Positions 14,535-22,341 of a DNA stretch of 22,415 nucleotides are shown here, in pieces. The position numbers and the translations under genes were made by a program. The stretch is from Ruminococcaceae bacterium UBA3751. GTDB lineage: Bacteria > Bacillota > Clostridia > Oscillospirales > Acutalibacteraceae. Every line of letters starts with the position of its first letter. Position 1 is the stretch's first letter. Location: the NCBI GenBank assembly GCA_002371215.1, contig DFGL01000053.1:1-22415 (forward strand), given 5' to 3'. The notes below the pieces were generated by a model, which was given only the letters and a program-made list of their open reading frames with translations, was not told the DNA's origin and did not search any database.

Positions 14535-14544
14535 ACTATATAAT
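14516..14544 (+). promoter_or_regulatory. Promoter of ylqF, overlapping the rplS terminator
   Basis: TTGACA (14516-14521) lies in the terminator loop, and TATAAT (14539-14544) follows after exactly 17 bp. Both hexamers are perfect consensus. Confidence 0.82.
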
Positions 14545-14572
14545 AATAGAAATTTACTGAAGGAGAAATACT

Positions 14573-15436
14573 ATGCCTGATTATATTAAGCAGAACGTTC
14601 AATGGTTTCCCGGGCATATGGCGAAAACAAGGCGTCAGATAAAAGAGGCGCTTAGTCTTGTTGACGGCGTTATTGAGCTTGTTGACGCAAGAATTCCTTC
14701 GTCTTCTCGCAACCCTGAACTTGACGATATAATCAAGAATAAACCGAGAATAATACTTCTTAATAAATCCGATATTGCCAATCAGACTGCAACGTCAATC
14801 TGGCTTCAACACTACAAAGACAAAGGCTACACCGCGCTTGCTGTTGACTGCAGAAGCGGTAGGGGGCTAAATAAGTTTCCTTCAGCAGTAAAAACAGCGC
14901 TTAGTACGGTGATTGATCGCAACGAAAACAAGGGAATGGCAAATAAACCGCTCAGACTTATGGTAGTTGGTATTCCTAATACGGGTAAATCATCATTTAT
15001 TAACAGAATGAGCAAAAGCGCGAAGGCTAAGGTTGCCGATACTGCTGGCGTAACGCGTCAGAATCAGTGGTTTAACGTCGGAAACGGCATAGAGCTGCTC
15101 GATACTCCCGGTGTTCTATGGCCTAAGTTTGACGACCCTGAGGTTGGCGATAAGCTTGCTTTTATAGGTTCAGTTAAGGACGAGGTAACAGACAGGGAAA
15201 CCCTTGCCTGCAGGCTTCTTGAAAGTCTTTCTAAAACAAATCCCGAGGCTATCGTAAACAGATATAAGATTGAAGTAAATGCTGAACTACAGGGTTATGA
15301 AATTCTTGAAATGATATGTAAAAAAAGAGGCTTTCTGATTAAAGGCGGCGAGTTCGACTATGAGCGCGCTTCAGTTATTGTTGCCGATGAATTCAGAGCA
15401 GGTATGCTCGGAAGAATTACGCTAGAATTACCGTAG
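14573..15436 (+). CDS. ylqF: Ribosome biogenesis GTPase YlqF/RbgA
   Basis: RbgA is a GTPase needed for late 50S assembly. The 287-residue protein shows the circularly permuted G-motif order typical of the family: G4 NKSD (64-67), then G1 GIPNTGKS (133-140), G2 Thr near 161, and G3 DTPG (177-180). The conserved N-terminal signature is VQWFPGHMAKTRRQI. The C-terminal helical domain (about 190-287) binds the ribosome in homologues. AAGGAGA at 14560-14566 is the ribosome site. It lies directly after rplS and before rnhB, as in many Firmicutes. Confidence 0.95.
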   Translation: MPDYIKQNVQWFPGHMAKTRRQIKEALSLVDGVIELVDARIPSSSRNPELDDIIKNKPRIILLNKSDIANQTATSIWLQHYKDKGYTALAVDCRSGRGLNKFPSAVKTALSTVIDRNENKGMANKPLRLMVVGIPNTGKSSFINRMSKSAKAKVADTAGVTRQNQWFNVGNGIELLDTPGVLWPKFDDPEVGDKLAFIGSVKDEVTDRETLACRLLESLSKTNPEAIVNRYKIEVNAELQGYEILEMICKKRGFLIKGGEFDYERASVIVADEFRAGMLGRITLELP

Positions 15437-15443
15437 GTGAGTT

Positions 15444-16070
15444 ATGATAAGTAATGAAAATATAGACTGGCTGTTTTATGAAAATAACGCAATAAATAAG
15501 GGCTATACTGCTGTATGCGGAGTTGATGAGGCAGGCAGAGGTCCTCTTGCAGGACCTGTTTACGCTGCCGCTGTTATTTTGCCTGAGGGTAAGATTATTG
15601 AGGGTGTAAACGACAGTAAGAAACTTAGCGAAAAGAAAAGGGAAGCGCTGTTTGACGTTATTAAAACTGAGGCGCTCTCATATAGCATTGCTTCAGCCAG
15701 TGCAAAAGAAATTGATGAGCTGAATATTCTTAACGCAACCTATCTTGCTATGAAAAGGGCTGTCGAAGGGCTTGATGTAGCTGCTGATTACGCTTTGATT
15801 GACGGTAACAGAATGCCGCCGCTTTCTATTGAGGGCGAAACTGTTATTAAGGGCGACGCTAAGTCCGCCTCAATTGCCGCCGCCTCAATTCTCGCTAAAG
15901 TTTCAAGGGACAGATATATGCTTGAGCTTGCGGAAAGGTATCCTCAATATCAGTTTGAAAAGCATAAGGGCTACGGCACAAAGCTTCACTATGAAATGCT
16001 TGATAAATTTGGTCCCTCGGATATACACAGACAAACGTTTTTAAGAACCTGGTATGAAAAGAAGAAATGA
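15444..16070 (+). CDS. rnhB: Ribonuclease HII
   Basis: RNase HII removes ribonucleotides from RNA-DNA hybrids and excises single ribonucleotides misincorporated in DNA. The 208-residue protein has GVDEAGRGPLAGPVYAAAV with catalytic Asp28-Glu29, ALIDGNRMP with Asp120, and GDAKSASIAAASILAKVSRD carrying the fourth acidic residue at Asp138. The helical C-terminus HKGYGTKLHYE is typical. The start follows ylqF by 7 bp with a weak GGTGA site, indicating coupling. The stop overlaps the yraN start (ATGATG). Confidence 0.95.
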   Translation: MISNENIDWLFYENNAINKGYTAVCGVDEAGRGPLAGPVYAAAVILPEGKIIEGVNDSKKLSEKKREALFDVIKTEALSYSIASASAKEIDELNILNATYLAMKRAVEGLDVAADYALIDGNRMPPLSIEGETVIKGDAKSASIAAASILAKVSRDRYMLELAERYPQYQFEKHKGYGTKLHYEMLDKFGPSDIHRQTFLRTWYEKKK

Positions 16071-16432
16071 TGGACGGAAAAAAAGCAGAACGAGCTGCGT
16101 GTGAATACCTCAGAAAAAAGCGCTATATTCTCCTTGATTATAATTACCGCTCGCGTTTTGGAGAAATAGATTTAATTCTTGAGAAGCGCGAAAGATTTAA
16201 AAGTAAATATATCGTTTTTGTTGAGGTAAAAATGAGGGATGAAGCGTCAATAGCAGCACCTAAGGAATTCGTTGATTTTTCAAAGCAACAAAAGCTGATT
16301 ATGACTGCAAAGGACTATCTCGTTAAAAATAAAACTGATTTACAGCCGCGATTTGACGTTGTTGAGGTCATTTGCAAAAAAGATGGGGATATTTTGGTAA
16401 AACATCTTGAAAATGCATTTACAATAAGTTAA
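16067..16432 (+). CDS. yraN: UPF0102/YraN family putative endonuclease-fold protein
   Basis: The 121-residue protein has the YraN restriction-endonuclease-like core: GEIDLILEKR and VFVEVKMR provide the PD-(D/E)xK acidic and lysine residues (E-x-D...E-V-K). A DVVEVIC strand follows near the end. The molecular role of the family is not established to my knowledge. The start overlaps the rnhB stop; either of two consecutive ATGs (16067 or 16070) could be used. The position after rnhB is conserved in many Firmicutes, so it is probably cotranscribed with ylqF and rnhB. Confidence 0.9.
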   Translation: MMDGKKAERAACEYLRKKRYILLDYNYRSRFGEIDLILEKRERFKSKYIVFVEVKMRDEASIAAPKEFVDFSKQQKLIMTAKDYLVKNKTDLQPRFDVVEVICKKDGDILVKHLENAFTIS

Positions 16433-16460
16433 AATAAATAAAAAATTTCAGGAGACAGGT

Positions 16461-17957
16461 ATGGAATATACATCAACAAGAAATAATAAGATAAGAGTTT
16501 CATCAGCTCAGACTATTTCACAGGGAATCAGCAAAGAGGGCGGACTTTTTGTGCCCTGTTCTTTTCCTCAGTTCAGCCTTGAAACTATTAAAAATATGGT
16601 TTCAATGAGCTATATTGAACGTGCAAAGCTTATTCTTAAGGAATATCTTACTGATTTTTCAGAGGACGAGATTAATTACTGCGTTGAGGGTGCTTATGAA
16701 GCTTCAAAGTTTTCAAGCAGTAAAATAGCTCCTGTTGTGAACGTTAACAAAAATGAAAATATTCTTGAGCTGTGGCACGGTCCTACCTGTGCTTTTAAAG
16801 ATATGGCGCTCCAGCTTTTACCTTATCTTATGACCGTTTCTGCTAAAAAGGCTGCTGACGGTAAAACTATTGTAATCCTTGTTGCAACGTCCGGCGATAC
16901 AGGTAAAGCGGCGCTTGAGGGCTTTAAGAACGTTGAAAATACAAAGATTCTTGTTTTCTATCCCGTTGACGGCGTTTCCGATATGCAGAAGCTTCAGATG
17001 GCAACTCAGGAGGGCGAAAACGTTGCCGTTTGTGCAATTAACGGTAACTTTGACGACGCTCAGAGCGCGGTTAAAGCAATATTTACCAATGATGATATTA
17101 AGGATAAGCTCGCTGAAAAAAATATGATGTTTTCATCAGCCAATTCTATTAACTGGGGAAGGCTCCTGCCTCAGATAGTTTATTATTTTTCTGCTTACTG
17201 CGATATGGCTGAACAGAGAAAAATAAACGTCGGCGATGAGATTAATTTCGTTGTTCCTACGGGTAACTTCGGCAATATTCTCGCTGCTTATTATGCTATA
17301 AAAATGGGACTTCCCGTTAAAAAATTAATATGTGCGTCCAATTCAAATAACGTGCTTACGGATTTCCTGACAACGGGTAAGTATAATAAAAACAGAAATT
17401 TTTATACAACGACTTCTCCCTCTATGGATATTCTTATATCTTCAAATCTCGAAAGATTGCTTTATCATATCAGCGGAGATAATGACGGTTTAATCAATGA
17501 ACTTATGGATTCACTCAATTCAAAAGGTGAATATTGCGTTGATGAAAAAATGATTGCCGATATTAAGAAATACTTTTCCGCAGGTTTTGCTACGGAGGGT
17601 GACGTAGAAAACACTATAAGAGAGCAGTTTGAGAATTATTCCTATCTTCTTGATACTCATTCGGCTGTAGCTGTAAAGGTGTACTTAGATTATGTAAACA
17701 AAACCGGCGACGACGTTCCAACCGTTATTGACAGCACGGCTTCACCGTATAAATTCTCAAAGGCTGTTTTAAACGCTGTAAAGTCCGGCAATATTAATTC
17801 TGCCGATGAATTTGATATGGTTGACGAGCTTAATAAAGTAAGCTCGCTTGAAGTTCCTGAACCGCTGAAATCTCTTAAAAATAAGACTGTACGCTTTACT
17901 GATGTGTGCAATAAATCCGATATGAGCGAAATGGTGTTCAGGCTTCTTAAACTTTAA
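16461..17957 (+). CDS. thrC: Threonine synthase
   Basis: Threonine synthase converts O-phosphohomoserine to threonine with pyridoxal phosphate. The 498-residue protein is of the longer, YaaO/yeast-like class I type. It contains the N-terminal STRNNKIRVSSAQTISQGIS, the PLP-lysine motif HGPTCAFKDMALQLL (Lys113), LVATSGDTGKAALEGF, NSINWGRLLPQIVYYFSAY and FVVPTGNFGNILAAYYA, which binds the cofactor phosphate. GGAG (16451-16454) precedes the ATG by six bases. No clear promoter lies in the 28-bp gap after yraN, so it may be read with the upstream genes. It is followed by a strong hairpin terminator. Confidence 0.95.
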   Translation: MEYTSTRNNKIRVSSAQTISQGISKEGGLFVPCSFPQFSLETIKNMVSMSYIERAKLILKEYLTDFSEDEINYCVEGAYEASKFSSSKIAPVVNVNKNENILELWHGPTCAFKDMALQLLPYLMTVSAKKAADGKTIVILVATSGDTGKAALEGFKNVENTKILVFYPVDGVSDMQKLQMATQEGENVAVCAINGNFDDAQSAVKAIFTNDDIKDKLAEKNMMFSSANSINWGRLLPQIVYYFSAYCDMAEQRKINVGDEINFVVPTGNFGNILAAYYAIKMGLPVKKLICASNSNNVLTDFLTTGKYNKNRNFYTTTSPSMDILISSNLERLLYHISGDNDGLINELMDSLNSKGEYCVDEKMIADIKKYFSAGFATEGDVENTIREQFENYSYLLDTHSAVAVKVYLDYVNKTGDDVPTVIDSTASPYKFSKAVLNAVKSGNINSADEFDMVDELNKVSSLEVPEPLKSLKNKTVRFTDVCNKSDMSEMVFRLLKL

Positions 17958-17964
17958 AAAAGTT

Positions 17965-17984
17965 CGGGAGGGAAAGCCCTCCCG
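17965..17984. terminator. Convergent terminator between thrC and the DUF1540 gene
   Basis: CGGGAGGG (17965-17972) pairs with CCCTCCCG (17977-17984) with an AAAG loop. The minus-strand transcript is followed by AACTTTTTT, a good U tract; the plus strand has the weaker TTATCTATTT. It therefore serves both genes but probably works best for the minus strand. Confidence 0.85.
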
Positions 17985-17988
17985 TTAT

Positions 17989-18156
17989 CTATTTCATTTC
18001 GCAACCGCTTTCGCAGATAAAGGTTTCGCATTTTGTTTCACTTTCATCGGTTGCGGTTTTACATCCTACCTTTATATTTCCTGCGTTGCAGTTATTGTCC
18101 TTACTGTGGTAAATGCAGTTTTTAGCATCGCAGGTGATACCTTTGATTTCTTTCAC
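17989..18156 (-). CDS. DUF1540 family small cysteine-rich protein
   Basis: The 55-residue protein is MKEIKGITCDAKNCIYHSKD followed by a region with the spacing C-x8-C (Cys23, Cys32) and a TKCETFIC end. Seven cysteines (9, 14, 23, 32, 43, 48, 52) suggest metal binding. DUF1540 proteins are common in clostridia and spore formers; the function is not known to me. I start it at the GTG whose first base is 18156 because AAGGGAG lies eight bases upstream on the minus strand; a longer frame to 18297 would run into the divergent gene and lacks a ribosome site. It is the only recognised gene on the minus strand in the window. Confidence 0.85.
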   Translation of the reverse strand: MKEIKGITCDAKNCIYHSKDNNCNAGNIKVGCKTATDESETKCETFICESGCEMK

Positions 18157-18206
18157 TGTAATCACTCCCTTCATTACTATTATTGATAGATTCCAAGGAG
18201 ATAAAT

Positions 18207-18890
18207 ATGTCAATTTATGCCATTGCCGATACTCATTTGTCTTTTGGCACGAATAAGCCAATGGATAGTTTTCCCGGCTGGAATGACTATGTTTCAAGAA
18301 TTGAGAATAACTGGAAAAAGCTTGTTACCGATAATGACACTGTTGTAATTGCAGGGGATATAAGCTGGGCAATGAATTTTGACGAGCTGTATGATGACTT
18401 TAAGTTTCTTAATGATTTGCCGGGAACGAAAATCATTCTCAAAGGCAACCATGATTACTGGTGGAATACGGTTACTAAACTTAACACTTTTATTGAGAAT
18501 AACAGCTTTGATTCTCTGAAAATCCTTAATAATAATTCATATGACGTTGAAGGAGTTTCAATCTGCGGAAGCAGAGGATGGATGTTTGAAAGCGAGGAAG
18601 AGCATGACGAGCTGATACTTGCAAGGGAAGTGGGGCGGCTTAAATTATCGCTTACAGATGCAAAAAATGATGAAATTATCGCATTTCTTCATTATCCGCC
18701 GGTTACTGTTGATACAAAGTGTATGCAGATAATAGACGCGCTTAAAGAATACAATGTTAAGAAGTGCTATTACGGTCATTTACACGGCTCGGCTGCAAGG
18801 CTGGCACTTAATGATAACGTTGAAGGAATAGATTTTCAGTTGGTTTCCTGCGATAAACTCGGCTTTATGCCCCTTTTAATAAAAAAATAA
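18207..18890 (+). CDS. Calcineurin-like metallophosphoesterase (COG1768-type)
   Basis: The 227-residue protein shows the five blocks of the dimetal phosphoesterase fold: IADTHLS (Asp8, His10), VIAGDISW (Asp51), LKGNHDYWW (Asn81, His82), FLHYPPV and YGHLHG. These hold two metal ions and hydrolyse a phosphoester of unknown identity. The ATG at 18207 is preferred because AAGGAG (18195-18200) lies six bases upstream; the frame extends back to 18183 without such a site. The gene diverges from the DUF1540 gene across about 50 bp. It has no signal peptide, so it is cytoplasmic. Confidence 0.9.
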   Translation: MSIYAIADTHLSFGTNKPMDSFPGWNDYVSRIENNWKKLVTDNDTVVIAGDISWAMNFDELYDDFKFLNDLPGTKIILKGNHDYWWNTVTKLNTFIENNSFDSLKILNNNSYDVEGVSICGSRGWMFESEEEHDELILAREVGRLKLSLTDAKNDEIIAFLHYPPVTVDTKCMQIIDALKEYNVKKCYYGHLHGSAARLALNDNVEGIDFQLVSCDKLGFMPLLIKK

Positions 18891-18891
18891 G

Positions 18892-18920
18892 TTGTAATTT
18901 ATTAATATCTGTGTTATAAT
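18892..18920 (+). promoter_or_regulatory. Promoter of tig
   Basis: TTGTAA (18892-18897) and TATAAT (18915-18920) with a 17-bp spacer; ribosome site GGAGG at 18951-18955, six bases before the ATG. Confidence 0.72.
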
Positions 18921-18961
18921 GCTTGCGTTGTTAAATTAATATATTAATTAGGAGGTCCGTT

Positions 18962-20242
18962 ATGGCACTTAAATCTTGTAATAAAGTTGATACTAACACT
19001 TATGAAATTGAGGTTACCGTTGCTCCCGAAACTTTCGTTGAAGCAACCAAATCCGCTTATATGAAGCAGAGAAAGAATATCCAGATTCCCGGTTTCCGTA
19101 AGGGCAAGGCAACTCAGGGTATGATTGAAAAGGTTTACGGCGAAAACGCTTTTTATGAGGACGCTCTTGAAATCGTATTTCCCGTTGCTGTTCAGGAAGC
19201 TATTGATGAGGCGGAGCTTAGAGTAGTTGACCAGCCTTATGACCTTGACGTTGCTACAATGAGCAAGGCTGAAGGCATTGAAATGAAAATGAAGCTCACC
19301 ACTTATCCTGAAGTTAAGCTCGGTAAGTACAAAGGTCTTAAGGCTGAATATCCCGAAACAGAAGCTACTGATGAGGATGTTGAGCAGGAGCTTAAGAATA
19401 TGCAGGAGAGAAACAGCCGCCTTGTAACAGTTGAGGACAGAGCTGCAGAAATGGGCGACACCGCTGAGATTGATTTTGAAGGTTTCGTTGACGGTGAAGC
19501 TTTTGAAGGCGGTAAGGGTGAAAACTTCCCGCTTGAACTTGGTTCTGGTCAGTTTATTCCCGGCTTTGAAGAGCAGGTAGCAGGTCATAATATCGACGAG
19601 GATTTTGACGTTAACGTTACTTTCCCCGAGGAATATGAGCCTTCTCTTGCAGGTAAGGACGCTGTGTTTAAATGTAAAATCCACGAGATTAAGCATAAAG
19701 AGCTTCCGGAGCTTGACGACGATTTCGCTAAAGACGTTGATGATGAAGTTGATACCCTCGACGATTTAAAGGAAAAGCTTAAAAAGCAGATTAGCGAGCG
19801 AAAGAGCGAAACAGCTGCAACAGAGTATGAAAACGCTCTTGTTGACCTTGTAATTGACGGTATGGAAGCTGAAATTCCTGAGTGTATGAATGAGCAGAAG
19901 CTTGACGAACTCGTACAGGATTACGGCTACAGAATGCAGATGCAGGGTCTTGATATGAACGTATATCTTCAGTATCTCGGACAGACGATGGAGCAGTTCA
20001 AGGAGCAGTTCAGGGAATCAGCTGAAAAGCAGGTTAAAATAGCCCTTGCACTTGAAGCTATCGTTAAGGAAGAGAATATTGAAGCAACTGACGATGAAAT
20101 TGAAGAGCAGGTAAAGAAGCTTGCCGAGCAGTATGATATGGAAGCTGATAAGATTAAGGAGCTTGTTCCCGCAGACCAGCTTACTCAGGATATTAAAACT
20201 CATAAAGCAATTGACTTCATCGTTGACAACGCAAAGAAATAG
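18962..20242 (+). CDS. tig: Trigger factor (ribosome-bound chaperone, peptidyl-prolyl isomerase)
   Basis: Trigger factor binds the ribosome exit tunnel and shields nascent chains. In 426 residues the domains are an N-terminal ribosome-binding domain with the signature GFRKGKA (44-50), an FKBP-type isomerase domain at about 155-245 (GDTAEIDFEGFVDGEAFEGG, LGSGQFIPGFEEQVAGH), and a helical C-terminal cradle. The loop after the signature reads ATQGM where many homologues have a proline (GFRKGKxP); this is a minor variation. The order tig-clpP-clpX is conserved in many bacteria and links folding with proteolysis. Confidence 0.96.
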   Translation: MALKSCNKVDTNTYEIEVTVAPETFVEATKSAYMKQRKNIQIPGFRKGKATQGMIEKVYGENAFYEDALEIVFPVAVQEAIDEAELRVVDQPYDLDVATMSKAEGIEMKMKLTTYPEVKLGKYKGLKAEYPETEATDEDVEQELKNMQERNSRLVTVEDRAAEMGDTAEIDFEGFVDGEAFEGGKGENFPLELGSGQFIPGFEEQVAGHNIDEDFDVNVTFPEEYEPSLAGKDAVFKCKIHEIKHKELPELDDDFAKDVDDEVDTLDDLKEKLKKQISERKSETAATEYENALVDLVIDGMEAEIPECMNEQKLDELVQDYGYRMQMQGLDMNVYLQYLGQTMEQFKEQFRESAEKQVKIALALEAIVKEENIEATDDEIEEQVKKLAEQYDMEADKIKELVPADQLTQDIKTHKAIDFIVDNAKK

Positions 20243-20246
20243 TTTA

Positions 20247-20271
20247 TTTTGGGAGGCTTGTCCTCCCGAAA
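20247..20271 (+). terminator. Hairpin between tig and clpP, possible attenuating terminator
   Basis: GGGAGG (20251-20256) pairs with CCTCCC (20262-20267), extendable by T-A pairs, with a CTTGT loop. It is followed by GAAATTT, not a good U tract, so termination is probably partial, allowing readthrough into clpP. Confidence 0.5.
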
Positions 20272-20331
20272 TTTAAAGAATAAAAGTTACAAAACAGTTA
20301 AAAATATTACGAAAAAGAAAGGATAGATATT

Positions 20332-20925
20332 ATGGCATCATTAGTACCTTACGTTATTGAACAGTCAAGCGCAGGCGAAAGAAGCGTTGATATTTTTTCA
20401 AGACTTCTTTCTGATAGAATAATTGTTCTCTCTGACCAGGTAGACGATAATACTGCATCACTTGTTGTTGCTCAGCTTCTCTTCCTTGAGAGCCAGGACA
20501 GTGAAAAGGATATTTCGCTTTATATCAATTCTCCCGGCGGCTCAGTTACTGCAGGTCTTGCAATTTACGATACAATGAATTATATAAAGTGCGACGTTTC
20601 AACAATTTGCGTCGGTATGGCTGCAAGTATGGGCGCCTTCCTTCTTTCAAGCGGCGCTAAGGGAAAGAGAATAGCTCTTCCCAACAGTGAAATTCTTATC
20701 CATCAGCCGTTAGTTGGCGGTAACGGAATCACAGGTCAGGCGACTGATGTAGAAATCGCCGCTAAAAACCTTGTTAAAACTAAGGAAAAGCTTAACAGAA
20801 TTCTTGCTGCTAACTGCGGTAAAGACTACGAAACACTCGTTAAGGATACCGACAGAGATAATTGGATGTCTGCTGAAGAAGCTATGGCATACGGTCTTGT
20901 TGATAAGGTAATTGACAAAAGATAA
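20332..20925 (+). CDS. clpP: ATP-dependent Clp protease proteolytic subunit ClpP
   Basis: ClpP forms the 14-mer serine peptidase chamber fed by ClpX or ClpC. The 197-residue protein has the full triad: Ser99 in GMAASMGAF, His124 in LIHQPLVGG, and Asp172 in the DTDRDNWMS region. The oxyanion glycines lie in INSPGGSV. The length is standard. AAAGG about 12 bases before the ATG is the ribosome site. I see neither a strong promoter nor an obvious CtsR-type repeat (tandem GGTCAAA) in the 89-bp gap, so expression probably depends on the tig promoter. Confidence 0.96.
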   Translation: MASLVPYVIEQSSAGERSVDIFSRLLSDRIIVLSDQVDDNTASLVVAQLLFLESQDSEKDISLYINSPGGSVTAGLAIYDTMNYIKCDVSTICVGMAASMGAFLLSSGAKGKRIALPNSEILIHQPLVGGNGITGQATDVEIAAKNLVKTKEKLNRILAANCGKDYETLVKDTDRDNWMSAEEAMAYGLVDKVIDKR

Positions 20926-20940
20926 ACAGGAGTTTGTTTA

Positions 20941-22224
20941 ATGAGCAGAGATGATAACAGAACTCATATAGAAAGATGCTCTTTCTGCGGCAAAACCGAA
21001 AATATGGTTTTTAAGCTTATAGAAGGTCCCGGCGGAGTTTTTATCTGTGATGAATGCGTCGGTTTATGCAACGATTTAATCGGAAACAGCGTAAACTCAA
21101 CAGCCTCTTCAGCTGATAATGATTTCGTATTGCCTAAGCCGAAAGAGATTAAAGAAAAGCTTGATGAGTATGTAATCGGTCAGGATGACGCTAAAAAGAC
21201 TCTTTCTGTTGCCGTTTATAATCATTATAAGCGCATATATTATAACGGCGACAGCAGTGACGTTGAGCTTCAGAAGAGTAATATTTTGCTTCTTGGTCCT
21301 ACCGGCGTTGGTAAAACCCTTCTTGCGCAGACTCTTGCAAAGCTTCTTGACGTTCCGTTTGCCATTGCGGATGCAACAACGTTAACTGAAGCGGGATATG
21401 TCGGAGAGGATGTTGAAAACATTCTCTTAAGGCTTATTCAGGCTGCGGATTTTGACGTTGAAAAAGCAGAGCGCGGTATCATTTATGTAGATGAAATTGA
21501 TAAGATTTCACGCAAGAGTGAAAATCGTTCAATAACGCGCGACGTCAGCGGCGAAGGCGTTCAGCAGGCTCTTCTTAAAATCATTGAGGGAACCGTTTCC
21601 AACGTTCCTCCAGGGGGCGGACGCAAGCATCCTCAGCAGGAGTTTATTCAGATTGACACATCCAATATTCTCTTTATCTGCGGCGGAGCATTTGACGGTA
21701 TAGATAAGATTATTGAAAAAAGGCTCGGCAGAAACTCTCTAGGTTTCGGTTCAGAGCTTGATAAGAACAGAATTGAAAATGACGAGATTGTTCGTAACGT
21801 CAATCAGCACGACCTTGTTAAATACGGCTTAATTCCTGAATTAATCGGAAGAATACCCGTTATTGCTGCACTCGATAATCTTGATAAAGACGCACTTGTC
21901 AGGATTATGGTAGAGCCTAAGAACTCAATAGTAAAGCAGTACGTAAAGCTGTTTGAAATGGACGGCGTTTCGCTTGAGTTTGAGAGCAAAGCCCTTGAGG
22001 CGGTAGCTGACCTTACGCTTGAGAGAAAAACGGGCGCGCGAGGACTCAGAAGTATATTCGAAAGCGTGTTAAACGAGCTTATGTTTACCGTGCCGTCTGA
22101 TTACACAATTGAAAAGGTGCTTATTACCGAGGATTGCGTTAAAAACGGTACTCAGCCGCTTATCAGAACCAATAAAAAGAGAAAAGCGCGTGAGCTCACA
22201 ACTGATGATTTAAAGAAAGCATAA
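20941..22224 (+). CDS. clpX: ATP-dependent Clp protease ATP-binding subunit ClpX
   Basis: ClpX is the AAA+ unfoldase that delivers substrates to ClpP. In 427 residues: an N-terminal C4 zinc-binding domain (Cys13, Cys16, Cys36, Cys39), Walker A GPTGVGKT (119-126), pore loop GYVGED (152-157), Walker B IIYVDEID (Asp184, Glu185), the RKH loop (228-230), the ClpP-docking loop in RNSLGFG (LGF at 267-269, where IGF is more usual), and sensor 2 GARGLR. AGGAG at 20929-20933 precedes the ATG. It is 15 bp after clpP and is closed by a strong terminator. Confidence 0.97.
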   Translation: MSRDDNRTHIERCSFCGKTENMVFKLIEGPGGVFICDECVGLCNDLIGNSVNSTASSADNDFVLPKPKEIKEKLDEYVIGQDDAKKTLSVAVYNHYKRIYYNGDSSDVELQKSNILLLGPTGVGKTLLAQTLAKLLDVPFAIADATTLTEAGYVGEDVENILLRLIQAADFDVEKAERGIIYVDEIDKISRKSENRSITRDVSGEGVQQALLKIIEGTVSNVPPGGGRKHPQQEFIQIDTSNILFICGGAFDGIDKIIEKRLGRNSLGFGSELDKNRIENDEIVRNVNQHDLVKYGLIPELIGRIPVIAALDNLDKDALVRIMVEPKNSIVKQYVKLFEMDGVSLEFESKALEAVADLTLERKTGARGLRSIFESVLNELMFTVPSDYTIEKVLITEDCVKNGTQPLIRTNKKRKARELTTDDLKKA

Positions 22225-22230
22225 TTAATT

Positions 22231-22259
22231 AACCTGTAAGATTTCTTACAGGTTTTTTT
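22231..22259 (+). terminator. Intrinsic terminator after clpX
   Basis: AACCTGTAAG (22231-22240) pairs perfectly with CTTACAGGTT (22245-22254) around an ATTT loop, followed by TTTTT. Confidence 0.93.
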
Positions 22260-22268
22260 ATTTTTTAC

Positions 22269-22297
22269 TATACAAAAGAAGTTTTATATTGTATAAT
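22269..22297 (+). promoter_or_regulatory. Candidate promoter of the SPFH-domain gene
   Basis: TATACA (22269-22274) and TATAAT (22292-22297) with a 17-bp spacer. A TTGACA at 22302-22307 lies downstream with no usable -10 before the start codon. Confidence 0.5.
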
Positions 22298-22306
22298 ATA
22301 TTTGAC

Positions 22307-22323
22307 AACTATAGAATATAGTT
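22307..22323. promoter_or_regulatory. Perfect 7-bp dyad between promoter and start codon
   Basis: AACTATA (22307-22313) and TATAGTT (22317-22323) are perfect inverted copies separated by GAA. The dyad lies just after the expected transcription start, where it could be an operator or a 5'-end hairpin that stabilises the RNA. Confidence 0.4.
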
Positions 22324-22341
22324 AAGAAAGGAGTAATATTT

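Noticed and set aside
18944..19696. 250-codon minus-strand open frame antisense to tig
   Set aside because: It mirrors a highly conserved trigger factor gene, lacks a ribosome site, and the translation is a hydrophobic mix without any domain.
22302..22307. TTGACA as -35 box of the last gene
   Set aside because: A -10 at proper spacing would fall on the ribosome site at about 22325-22330, where the sequence is purine-rich; the upstream TATACA/TATAAT pair fits better.
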